Shown: positions 5,985 to 12,821 of the stretch, in pieces | Numbering within the stretch: position 1 is the stretch's first letter | Layout of the letters: each line of letters opens with the position of its first letter | Assembly (NCBI GenBank): GCA_045590955.1 | Contig: JAZNSB010000029.1 | Span: forward strand, 1 to 18,908 | Length of the DNA stretch: 18,908 nt | Reading direction: 5' to 3' | Source of the DNA: JAZNSB01 sp045590955 | GTDB taxonomy: Bacteria; Pseudomonadota; Alphaproteobacteria; RF32; CAG-239 | The notes under the pieces: generated by a model | What the model was told of the DNA's origin: nothing | The model's input: the letters and a program-made list of their open reading frames with translations, nothing else | Databases searched by the model: none | Program-made: the position numbers and the translations under genes

Positions 5985-7235
5985 CTAGTCTTTATATATC
6001 GGAAATTTTGCACACAAATCCAAAACATTGGTTTTAATGGTTTGAATTGTTTCTTCCAAGATTTCAGAATTAAAATTATCAATAATGTCGGCAATATAAT
6101 TTGCAATTTGTTCAAACTCTTTTATTCCAAAACCTCTGGCTGTTCCGGCCGGAGTTCCAATCCTAATTCCTGAGGTGGTTTTTGCCGGCAACGGATCAAA
6201 AGGAATAGAATTTTTATTACACGTAATATTTGCCCTTTCTAAAGTTTCTTCCAACTGTTTACCCGTAATGTTTTTAGATTGCAAATCCAACAACAGAAGA
6301 TGTGTATCAGTTCCTCCTGAAACCAGATTAATGTTTCTGCTTTCAAACACTTTGCACATAGCCTTTGCATTGTCTGCCACATTTTTTGCATATTGAACAA
6401 ACTCAGGTTTTAAATCTTCACCAAAGCACACTGCTTTTGCTGCAATTACATGCATCAAAGGACCTCCCTGCACACCGGGAAATACTGCTGAATTAATTTT
6501 TTTTGCCAATTCTTCATTGTTGGTCAAAATAATTCCGCCTCTCGGACCTCTCAAAGTTTTATGAGTTGTAGAAGTAACCACATCTGCCCATTTAATCGGG
6601 TTCGGATACAATTTAGCAGCAACTAAACCGGCAAAATGTGCCATATCAACCATCAAAAAGGCGCCAACTTTATCTGCAATTTTTCTAAATTTTTCAAAGT
6701 CAATAATTCTCGGATAAGCAGATCCACCGGCAATAATCATTTTTGGCTTATATTCCATGGCCATGACTTCTACTTGATCATAATCTATTAATCCGGATTC
6801 TTTTTTTACACCGTAAGAAACAGCATTAAACCATTTGCCTGAAAAAGAAACCTTTGCTCCGTGAGTCAAATGTCCTCCGGCATTCAAATCCATACCCAAA
6901 ACAGTATCATTTGGATTAAGCAATGCCAAATATACCGCCATATTTGCCTGAGAACCGGAATGTGGTTGCACATTTACAAATTTAGCATCAAAAAGCTTCA
7001 TCAATCTTTCTTTTGCCAAATTTTCCACTTCATCCACATGCACACAACCGCCATAGTATCTTTTTGCGGGGTAACCTTCGGCATATTTGTTGGTCAAAAT
7101 AGAGCCTTGAGCCTGTAACACAGCTTTAGATACAATGTTTTCAGAAGCTATCAGCTCAATCTGATTTTGCTGACGTTCCAGTTCACAATTTATAATATCA
7201 AAAATCTGTTTATCGCAATTTTTTAGTTCGTTCAT
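5985..7235 (-). CDS. glyA: Serine hydroxymethyltransferase
   Basis: GlyA interconverts serine and glycine using pyridoxal phosphate and tetrahydrofolate, supplying one-carbon units that feed, among others, the formyl donor used by Fmt. The 416-residue length is typical. Visible motifs are QIELIASENIVS near the N-terminus and NKYAEGYPAKRYYGG. D197 and H200 lie in MVDMAHFAGL. The cofactor lysine K226 lies in STTHKTLRGPRGG, and TTSGIRIGTPA comes near the end. The gene starts two bases after the rpiB stop, with a GGATGA site inside the rpiB end, so it is cotranscribed with rpiB. A 73-base gap with a possible promoter separates it from nrdR. Confidence 0.98.
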   Translation of the reverse strand: MNELKNCDKQIFDIINCELERQQNQIELIASENIVSKAVLQAQGSILTNKYAEGYPAKRYYGGCVHVDEVENLAKERLMKLFDAKFVNVQPHSGSQANMAVYLALLNPNDTVLGMDLNAGGHLTHGAKVSFSGKWFNAVSYGVKKESGLIDYDQVEVMAMEYKPKMIIAGGSAYPRIIDFEKFRKIADKVGAFLMVDMAHFAGLVAAKLYPNPIKWADVVTSTTHKTLRGPRGGIILTNNEELAKKINSAVFPGVQGGPLMHVIAAKAVCFGEDLKPEFVQYAKNVADNAKAMCKVFESRNINLVSGGTDTHLLLLDLQSKNITGKQLEETLERANITCNKNSIPFDPLPAKTTSGIRIGTPAGTARGFGIKEFEQIANYIADIIDNFNSEILEETIQTIKTNVLDLCAKFPIYKD

Positions 7236-7237
7236 TT

Positions 7238-7654
7238 TTAGTCATCCAATTTTGCATTTCTAATTGCATATCTGTCACCTAAGAATTTAGAATTTAAGAA
7301 AATATCGATTCTCTTTCTAACTTCATCAACCGTCATTGTTCTTGAGCCAAAAATAATCACATTTGCATTATTGTGCTCTTTAGACCATTTTGCCACAGCA
7401 TTATCATACAATACAGCACCCCTAATTCCTTTATGTCTATTTACAGCCATAGACATGCCAATTCCGGTTCCGCAAATTGCGATTCCCAAATCTGCCTGAC
7501 CGGACAACACAGTCTCAGCCAATTTGTTACCAAAATCTGTAAAATCACATCTTTCTTCAGAATTTGTCCCCAAATCAATCAAATTATCATAAAAACGCAT
7601 CAATTGTTGCTTTAACTCAAAGCCAGCGTGGTCTGCCACAATAGCAATTTTCAT
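7238..7654 (-). CDS. rpiB: Ribose-5-phosphate isomerase B
   Basis: RpiB interconverts ribose 5-phosphate and ribulose 5-phosphate in the pentose phosphate pathway. The 138-residue protein has the N-terminal VADHAG and the phosphate-binding and catalytic segment ICGTGIGMS with C61. It also has KEHNNANVIIFGSR, which contributes the active-site His H94. I chose the ATG at 7654 because GAGG lies six bases upstream and the protein then begins MKIAIVADHAG. An in-frame ATG four codons earlier has no ribosome binding site. The gene heads the cluster rpiB-glyA-nrdR-nusB-def-fmt and is divergent from the tRNA-Cys/tRNA-Asn unit. Confidence 0.96.
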   Translation of the reverse strand: MKIAIVADHAGFELKQQLMRFYDNLIDLGTNSEERCDFTDFGNKLAETVLSGQADLGIAICGTGIGMSMAVNRHKGIRGAVLYDNAVAKWSKEHNNANVIIFGSRTMTVDEVRKRIDIFLNSKFLGDRYAIRNAKLDD

Positions 7655-7688
7655 AAAAAACCTCATAAAAAAATTAAAAACTGTAGAT

Positions 7689-7716
7689 AATATATATTTT
7701 TTTTAAAAAAATGCAA
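7689..7716 (-). promoter_or_regulatory. Candidate sigma70 promoter for rpiB-glyA
   Basis: On the minus strand TTGCAT (7711-7716) and TATATT (7689-7694) are separated by 16 bases, 35 bases ahead of the rpiB ATG. The spacer is a run of Ts then As. It lies back to back with the tRNA promoter. Confidence 0.4.
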
Positions 7717-7724
7717 AAAAATTA

Positions 7725-7754
7725 TTGACGTTGGGTAAAAAACTTGTATATATA
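7725..7754 (+). promoter_or_regulatory. Candidate strong promoter for tRNA-Cys and tRNA-Asn
   Basis: TTGACG (7725-7730) matches five of six bases of the -35 consensus. The -10 region is the run TATATATAAA beginning at 7747. TATATA at 7747-7752 gives a 16-base spacer and TATATA at 7749-7754 gives 18. Transcription would begin about 30 bases before tRNA-Cys. Confidence 0.6.
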
Positions 7755-7791
7755 AACTCACCGATTGAATAAAGAGGTAGTTTAACGGATT

Positions 7792-7866
7792 GGCCGGTTG
7801 GCAGAATGGCTCATGCAGAGGACTGCAAATCCTTCTATATCGGTTCGATTCCGGTACCGGCCTCCA
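7792..7866 (+). tRNA. tRNA-Cys (anticodon GCA)
   Basis: A 75-base cloverleaf: acceptor GGCCGGT pairs with ACCGGCC, the discriminator is T and CCA is encoded. The anticodon loop CTGCAAA gives GCA at 7825-7827. The T arm has the loop TTCGATT. The short three-pair D stem and the GCA anticodon match bacterial tRNA-Cys. It is followed three bases later by tRNA-Asn. Confidence 0.96.
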
Positions 7867-7869
7867 TAT

Positions 7870-7944
7870 TCCGACTTAGCTCAGCGGTAGAGCAATCGGC
7901 TGTTAACCGATTGGTCGTTGGTTCGATCCCAACAGTCGGAGCCA
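7870..7944 (+). tRNA. tRNA-Asn (anticodon GTT)
   Basis: A 75-base cloverleaf: acceptor TCCGACT pairs with AGTCGGA, the discriminator is G and CCA is encoded. The anticodon loop CTGTTAA gives GTT at 7902-7904, and the anticodon stem is TCGG with CCGA. The D arm has AGCTCAGCGGTAGAGC and the T loop TTCGATC. It is cotranscribed with tRNA-Cys and followed at once by a terminator. Confidence 0.97.
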
Positions 7945-7950
7945 ATAAAT

Positions 7951-7982
7951 AAAAAAGCACCTGATCTGCAGGTGCTTTTTTT
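7951..7982 (+). terminator. Intrinsic terminator of the tRNA-Cys/tRNA-Asn unit
   Basis: The stem GCACCTG (7957-7963) pairs with CAGGTGC (7969-7975) around a five-base loop. Six As precede it and seven Ts follow, so the helix can extend by A-T pairs. It is a textbook intrinsic terminator seven bases after the tRNA-Asn CCA. Confidence 0.92.
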
Positions 7983-8020
7983 ATTGCAAAAAAATGCGAT
8001 TCTATATAAGATTTTCTTAC

Positions 8021-8038
8021 TTAATAAACATTTATTAA
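8021..8038 (+). promoter_or_regulatory. Perfect palindrome upstream of clpP (possible operator)
   Basis: TTAATAAA and TTTATTAA form perfect eight-base arms around a CA centre, 60-77 bases ahead of the clpP ATG. It is flanked by CTTACT (8016-8021) and CCCATCTT (8039-8046), which loosely resemble the two parts of a heat-shock sigma-32 promoter (CTTGAA and CCCCATNT). A repressor operator or promoter part is plausible. The AT richness makes chance a real alternative. Confidence 0.3.
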
Positions 8039-8097
8039 CCCATCTTCATATATACTTGGCTAATATGAATCACTAAATTTACTTAAAAGAGGTTAAA

Positions 8098-8718
8098 ATG
8101 CTAGACATTACATCCAACAGCTTAGTCCCCATGGTGGTAGAACAAACCCCCAAAGGAGAACGTTCTTACGATATTTTTTCAAGACTTTTAAAAGAAAGAA
8201 TTATATTTCTTACCGGAGAAGTAAATGATGAAGTTTCTGCTCTTGTCTGCGCACAACTCTTGTTTTTAGAAGCAGAAAATCCAAAAAAAGATATATATTT
8301 TTACATCAACTCTCCCGGAGGAATTGTTACATCAGGTCTTGCCATGTATGACACCATGCAATACATCAGTTGTGATGTAAACACTCTTTGCATTGGTCAA
8401 GCTTGTTCAATGGGTTCATTCTTACTTGCCGGAGGAACCAAAGGCAAAAGATTTGCCCTGCCAAACTCCAGAATTATGATCCACCAACCTTCCGGCGGTT
8501 TTAGAGGACAAGCTACCGATATTGAAATTCATGCCAAAGAAATTTTAAATACCAAACAAAAATTAAATGAAATTTTGGCAAAACATACCGGTAAAAAAAT
8601 TAAAACAATTCAAGAAGCCATGGAAAGAGATAACTTTATGAGCCCTCAAGAAGCTCTAGACTTTGGACTTATTGACCATATTGTTACATCAAGACAACAA
8701 ATTTCAAATAAGGAATAA
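8098..8718 (+). CDS. clpP: ATP-dependent Clp protease proteolytic subunit ClpP
   Basis: ClpP forms the two-ring serine protease chamber that degrades proteins fed by ClpX. The catalytic triad is visible: S104 in GQACSMGSFLL, H129 in RIMIHQPSGG, and D178 in ERDNFMS. The oxyanion and substrate strand INSPGGIVTSGLAMYDTMQ is intact. At 206 residues the length is typical, including a short N-terminal propeptide-like part ahead of VVEQTPKGERSYDIFSRLLKER. The residue after the catalytic SMG is S where A is more common, which should be neutral. AGAGG precedes the ATG. clpX follows two bases after the stop, so they form an operon. Confidence 0.98.
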   Translation: MLDITSNSLVPMVVEQTPKGERSYDIFSRLLKERIIFLTGEVNDEVSALVCAQLLFLEAENPKKDIYFYINSPGGIVTSGLAMYDTMQYISCDVNTLCIGQACSMGSFLLAGGTKGKRFALPNSRIMIHQPSGGFRGQATDIEIHAKEILNTKQKLNEILAKHTGKKIKTIQEAMERDNFMSPQEALDFGLIDHIVTSRQQISNKE

Positions 8719-8720
8719 AC

Positions 8721-9983
8721 ATGACTGAAGAAAATAAAACCCTAACCTGCTCTTTTTGCGGTAAATCACAAAACGAAGTAAAAAAACTCGTTGCCGGCAG
8801 AGACGTTTATATTTGCAACGAATGTATTGAAGTTTGCTTGGCTATTTTAAATGATGAAACAACATTGTCTTCTAGCTCTACAAATGGAGAAAGTGTTTCC
8901 ACACAAACATTAGACAACCTTACTCCGTCTAAAATAAAAAGCATTTTAGATGAATATGTAATTGGTCAAGAACACGCAAAAAAAATTCTCTCCGTAGCGG
9001 TTTATAATCACTATAAACGTTTGAACAGCAAAAAAGAGAACCCGGATGTAGAAATATCCAAATCAAATGTTCTTTTAATTGGTCCGACAGGAAGCGGAAA
9101 AACCTTACTAGCGCAAACATTGGCAAGATTATTGAATGTTCCGTTTGCCATAGCAGATGCCACCACATTAACACAAGCAGGTTATGTTGGCGAAGACGTT
9201 GAAAACATTATCTTAAAACTGGTTCAAAATGCCAATGATGACATTGCTAAAGCGCAAAGAGGCATAATTTACATAGATGAAATTGATAAAATATCCAGAA
9301 AAAGCGACAGCGCATCTATTACCAGAGACGTTGCAGGAGAAGGTGTACAGCAATCTTTGCTTAAAATTATAGAAGGTACCATTGCCAATGTTCCTCCAAA
9401 AGGTGGCAGAAAACATCCGCAACAAAATTATTTGCAGGTTGATACCTCTAACATTCTCTTTATTTGTGGCGGCGCTTTTGCCGGAATTGAAAAAATTATT
9501 GCTCGCAGAGGCAATGAAGGATCCATCGGCTTTGGTGCACAAATTAAAGATGCACAAGAAAAATCTGCAGGAGAAGTTCTCAAAAATATACAACCTGAAG
9601 ATTTGGTAAAATATGGCTTAATTCCGGAATTTGTAGGTAGATTGCCGATTATAAGTACTCTTGAAGAATTAAATGAAGATGCCTTAATCCAAATACTTAC
9701 AGAACCAAAAAATGCTCTGGTAAAACAATACAAAGCATTGTTTGATATGGAAGATGTAGAGTTAAAAATAACCGACAAAGCTTTAATTGCAATTGCCAAA
9801 AAAGCCATAGAAAGAAAAACCGGTGCCAGAGGCTTAAGAGCCATTATGGAAGAACTTTTGTTAGACTTAATGTATGAAGTACCGGACAAAGAAAACCTCT
9901 CACAGGTTATAATTGATGAAGAAAATATCAGCAAAGACAAGCCTGTAAAATTGGTTTATAAAAAATGCAAAAAAGCCGCATAA
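8721..9983 (+). CDS. clpX: Clp protease ATP-binding subunit ClpX
   Basis: ClpX is the AAA+ unfoldase that recognises substrates and threads them into ClpP. The N-terminal zinc-binding domain uses C10, C13, C32 and C35. The ATPase has Walker A GPTGSGKT (121-128), the pore loop GYVG (154-157), Walker B IIYIDEID (182-189) and the RKH loop (230-232). The ClpP-docking IGF tripeptide is at 269-271, and sensor 2 is in TGARGLR near 367-373. At 420 residues it is complete. Its ribosome binding site AAGGA lies in the end of clpP. A bidirectional terminator follows and separates it from tig. No lon gene follows, although lon is a common neighbour of clpX. Confidence 0.98.
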   Translation: MTEENKTLTCSFCGKSQNEVKKLVAGRDVYICNECIEVCLAILNDETTLSSSSTNGESVSTQTLDNLTPSKIKSILDEYVIGQEHAKKILSVAVYNHYKRLNSKKENPDVEISKSNVLLIGPTGSGKTLLAQTLARLLNVPFAIADATTLTQAGYVGEDVENIILKLVQNANDDIAKAQRGIIYIDEIDKISRKSDSASITRDVAGEGVQQSLLKIIEGTIANVPPKGGRKHPQQNYLQVDTSNILFICGGAFAGIEKIIARRGNEGSIGFGAQIKDAQEKSAGEVLKNIQPEDLVKYGLIPEFVGRLPIISTLEELNEDALIQILTEPKNALVKQYKALFDMEDVELKITDKALIAIAKKAIERKTGARGLRAIMEELLLDLMYEVPDKENLSQVIIDEENISKDKPVKLVYKKCKKAA

Positions 9984-9992
9984 TCAATAAAT

Positions 9993-10030
9993 AAAAAAAA
10001 CTCTCAAACAAATTGTTTGAGAGTTTTTTT
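9993..10030. terminator. Bidirectional intrinsic terminator between clpX and tig
   Basis: CTCTCAAAC (10001-10009) pairs with GTTTGAGAG (10015-10023) around an AAATT loop. An eight-A run sits on the left and a seven-T run on the right. The A and T flanks make it work for clpX on the plus strand and for tig on the minus strand, whose stop is 13 bases away. Confidence 0.92.
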
Positions 10031-10042
10031 ATGCTCAAAATT

Positions 10043-11389
10043 TTAAGCTTTCTTAGACTTTTTGTCTTTTGGTTCAGAAAAATCAAACAATTCTGCAACT
10101 GTTACTGTTTTTTCTGTAACAGATGCCTTGCTCAAAATATGATCAACGATTTTTTCTTCAAAAATCGGAGCCTTTAAGCTTTCTACTGCTTGTTTATTTT
10201 TCAAATAAAAATCAAATACCACTTTTTCCTGTCCCGGATATTTACGAGCTTCTTGAGCAATTGCAGCATTAACATCTTCCGGCAATACAGAAATCTGCGC
10301 TGTTTTACCGATTTCAGAAAGCAACAAAGCTAATTTTACTCTGCGAACAGAAATATCCTTATATTCTTTGAGCAAATCCTTTTCATCTTTTGCTTTGTCT
10401 TCCGGATCAAGCTGACCTGCCTTTTTAGCCTGTTCATATTGCTTAACAATCATATTATACTCAGCATTTACTAAAGAGTTTGGCACTTCAAAAGCATAAT
10501 CCTTATCAAGCTCATCCAACAATGCACGTTTTACCTTCATTCTTGAAGCTGCATCATAGTCAACTTTAATTTTATTTTTAATTTGGTCTTTTAATGCATC
10601 AATAGAATCAACACCCAAAGATTTTGCAAATTCGTCATTAAATTCAACCGGTTTTGCCACTCTAATTTCTTTTACGTTACAAACAAACAAAGCATCTTTT
10701 CCGGCCAAATCTTTTGCATGATAATCTGCAGGGAAAGGTACTTTTACATCTACCTTATCACCTGGTTTTGCACCAACAAGCTGATCTTCAAAGCCTGGAA
10801 TAAATGTGTTAGAACCCAACTCCAACGGATAATCAGTACCTTTTCCGCCGGCAAATTCCACACCGTCTACAGAGCCTGTAAAATCAATTACCAAAGTATC
10901 ACCTTTGGTTGCTGCTCTATCTTCTTGTAATTTTGTTGTTTCTTTTTTTGCCTGAGCCAAATATTCTAAAGCTTTTTTCACTTCTTCTTCAGGAACTTCT
11001 GCCACCAATCTGTCTAACTTAATAGCAGAAAAATCTTTTACGCTAATTTCCGGAGCATTTTCAAAACGCACTTCAAATTCAACATCTTTGCCTTCTTCAA
11101 AAGCAACAATTTTTACATCTGGTGTTGCGATCGGACGCAAAGAATTTTCTGTTACCAACTTATCTGCTGTTTTCTGAATTAAGCTTTCCAAAGCTTCAGC
11201 TCTTGCCTGAGGAGCATATTTTTGCTTCAACAAATTAGCCGGAGCCTTACCTTTTCTAAATCCGGAAATTTTTGCATTTTTTGCAATTTCATTAATTTTG
11301 TTGTCAACAGAAGCCAAAAACTCACCAGCTTCTACCACAACTTTATAGTTTTTTTCTAAACCTGAACTTTTTAATTGATCAATTTTCAT
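10043..11389 (-). CDS. tig: Trigger factor (ribosome-associated chaperone and prolyl isomerase)
   Basis: Trigger factor binds the ribosome exit tunnel through L23 and shields nascent chains. The N-terminal domain carries the ribosome-binding signature GFRKGKAP at about residues 43-50. The FKBP-type isomerase domain spans roughly 150-240 and includes GDTLVIDFTGSVDG and GSNTFIPGFEDQLVGAKPGD. The helical C-terminal chaperone domain follows and ends in a lysine-rich tail. I prefer the ATG at 11389 (448 residues). A GTG two codons upstream would add two residues, and the ribosome binding site (GTGAGTGA) is weak for both. tRNA-Leu lies 35 bases upstream on the same strand and may share its transcript. 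The gene is convergent with clpX, whereas tig usually lies upstream of clpP in the same direction. Confidence 0.96.
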   Translation of the reverse strand: MKIDQLKSSGLEKNYKVVVEAGEFLASVDNKINEIAKNAKISGFRKGKAPANLLKQKYAPQARAEALESLIQKTADKLVTENSLRPIATPDVKIVAFEEGKDVEFEVRFENAPEISVKDFSAIKLDRLVAEVPEEEVKKALEYLAQAKKETTKLQEDRAATKGDTLVIDFTGSVDGVEFAGGKGTDYPLELGSNTFIPGFEDQLVGAKPGDKVDVKVPFPADYHAKDLAGKDALFVCNVKEIRVAKPVEFNDEFAKSLGVDSIDALKDQIKNKIKVDYDAASRMKVKRALLDELDKDYAFEVPNSLVNAEYNMIVKQYEQAKKAGQLDPEDKAKDEKDLLKEYKDISVRRVKLALLLSEIGKTAQISVLPEDVNAAIAQEARKYPGQEKVVFDFYLKNKQAVESLKAPIFEEKIVDHILSKASVTEKTVTVAELFDFSEPKDKKSKKA

Positions 11390-11424
11390 ATTCACTCACT
11401 TTTGCACAAAAGAAATAAAAAAAA

Positions 11425-11509
11425 TGGTGCGGGTGAAGGGACTTGAACCCCCACGGATTTCTCCACCAGATCCTAAGTCTGGCGCGTCTACCAATTTCGC
11501 CACACCCGC
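11425..11509 (-). tRNA. tRNA-Leu (anticodon TAG)
   Basis: An 85-base class II tRNA on the minus strand. Acceptor GCGGGTG pairs with CACCCGC, the discriminator is A and CCA is encoded. The anticodon loop CTTAGGA gives TAG (complement of 11473-11475) between the stem halves CCAGA and TCTGG. A long variable arm with GTGGAGAAATCCGT and the T arm GGGGGTTCAAGTCCC follow. It reads CTN leucine codons. Confidence 0.96.
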
Positions 11510-11519
11510 AATTGCGAGC

Positions 11520-11548
11520 ATACTATAAAAAAAAATAATTTAAATCAA
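11520..11548 (-). promoter_or_regulatory. Candidate promoter for tRNA-Leu (and possibly tig)
   Basis: On the minus strand TTGATT (11543-11548) precedes two overlapping -10 options: TAGTAT (11520-11525, 17-base spacer) and TATAGT (11522-11527, 15-base spacer). It ends about ten bases before the mature tRNA 5' end, which leaves only a very short leader. Confidence 0.4.
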
Positions 11549-11565
11549 GATAAAAGTAATAAATT

Positions 11566-11594
11566 TATTGTAATATAAGTAAAATCTGTATAAT
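11566..11594 (+). promoter_or_regulatory. Candidate promoter for the repeat-containing lipoprotein
   Basis: A perfect TATAAT sits at 11589-11594. The -35 is weaker: TATTGT (11566-11571) at 17 bases, or TTGTAA (11568-11573) at 15 bases. The start site would fall about 30 bases before the GTG start codon at 11631. Confidence 0.5.
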
Positions 11595-11630
11595 ATGAAC
11601 TAAAATTTATAAATTTACGGGAGAATTTCA

Positions 11631-12821
11631 GTGTTTTTTAAACCATTTTCAAAAAAAGTATTAATTGGCTCTGTTTGTTTGCTGGCCTTAAGTTCTTGCT
11701 CAATTAACAACACAAAAAATGCTCTGTTTGGCAAATCAGAAACAACCAACATAAACAGAGAAAACACCAGAGGAGATTCTCTTGCAAACAAAGCTGTTGT
11801 TGCATTTTGGCAAGGTAATTTTGAAAAAGCCAATCAGTATGCAGCAGATTCGCTCAAAAAAGATGCATATCAACCTCAAGCTTTGCTCATTTCTGCCTTA
11901 ATTGCAGAACAAAACAATCAACCCAATGCAGCTGCAAAATTCTATGAAGATATTATTTTGCGCAACGGTGAAGAAACAACAGTTTTAACCACATCAGATT
12001 TTCAACCCGTAAAAATTTTAGATGTAGCTAAACAACGTCTCAAAAAATTAAACATTAAACAATCTTCTATCTTGATTGAAGATTTAGACGGCATTACCAC
12101 ATTTAACATTAGCAAAGAAGGTTCTCAAAATGCCGCACAAAATGCAATAAACAAAACACTAATGGCAAATGCCGGTCATGATATGCAAAACAACCAACAA
12201 TCTTTACAAGAAAAAATTGCAGATGCACAACAACTGTTTACCACTGAAGAAAAAAACGCCATCTCTCGTTTTCTTGTATATAAGGAATTGGCAGAAAAAG
12301 GTTTAATTACAAAAGAAGAGTTTTTGCTTGCCAGAAACACCAACATTGGAGCCCTTCTCCCATTAACAAATTCTGCTCCTTCTTCAACAGTTATTTTGCC
12401 GGTTCCCTCTGCAGAAGTTGTAATTGACAGAATAAATGTGCTCAAAGAAAGCGTGGAAAACAGAGAAATTACTCCAAGAGAATTTTCTGCAGAAAGAAAT
12501 TTAATTATTCAAGCTTTGTTACCAACATCTCCAAGAGAAAAACTTAAAAACAAAGCCCCGAACAAAGACATTTTAAATGCAGCAAAAGACATTCGTAAAC
12601 TTGAAGTTTTATACAACTTAAACCTTATTACAACCAGAGAAAAACAGGCCGAACAAAAAGCAATTGAAAAAGCTTTGGGAATTGGCAATAAAGCTTCTGC
12701 GCCACAACCGGCTCCGGTAGCTGCCCCCGCCCAAATTTCCGGTAACACAGAAAATTCTACTGTTGCAATATCAAAACCAACAGACAATGTTGTTGTGCCC
12801 AATGTAAGTTCTCCGTTTTAA
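11631..12821 (+). CDS. Lipoprotein with a TPR-like region and three helical repeats, function unknown
   Basis: The 396-residue protein starts with a lysine-containing signal peptide and a lipobox LSSC with lipidated C23. It is therefore an envelope lipoprotein. Residues about 52-110 look like a pair of TPR-type helices (KAVVAFWQGNFEKANQYA, then ALLISALIAEQ). Three copies of a SHOCT-like helical unit follow at about 212-244, 267-299 and 322-350. They share the pattern L..L.....IT..E....R/K.....ALLP, seen as EKGLITKEEF, NREITPREF and NLNLITTREK. Residues 356-396 are a Pro/Ala/Ser-rich tail. The start is GTG, with GGGAG seven bases upstream. The 3' end overlaps comEC on the other strand by four bases. 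I do not recognise a named family; a scaffold role at the envelope is only a guess. Confidence 0.85.
   Translation: MFFKPFSKKVLIGSVCLLALSSCSINNTKNALFGKSETTNINRENTRGDSLANKAVVAFWQGNFEKANQYAADSLKKDAYQPQALLISALIAEQNNQPNAAAKFYEDIILRNGEETTVLTTSDFQPVKILDVAKQRLKKLNIKQSSILIEDLDGITTFNISKEGSQNAAQNAINKTLMANAGHDMQNNQQSLQEKIADAQQLFTTEEKNAISRFLVYKELAEKGLITKEEFLLARNTNIGALLPLTNSAPSSTVILPVPSAEVVIDRINVLKESVENREITPREFSAERNLIIQALLPTSPREKLKNKAPNKDILNAAKDIRKLEVLYNLNLITTREKQAEQKAIEKALGIGNKASAPQPAPVAAPAQISGNTENSTVAISKPTDNVVVPNVSSPF

Noticed and set aside
7655..7666. Earlier ATG for rpiB adding four residues
   Set aside because: There is no ribosome binding site before it, and the bases of the added codons form the GAGG site of the downstream ATG.
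9428..9940. A 170-codon minus-strand frame inside clpX
   Set aside because: It is a shadow of the clpX frame, serine/isoleucine-rich with no recognisable domain or ribosome site.
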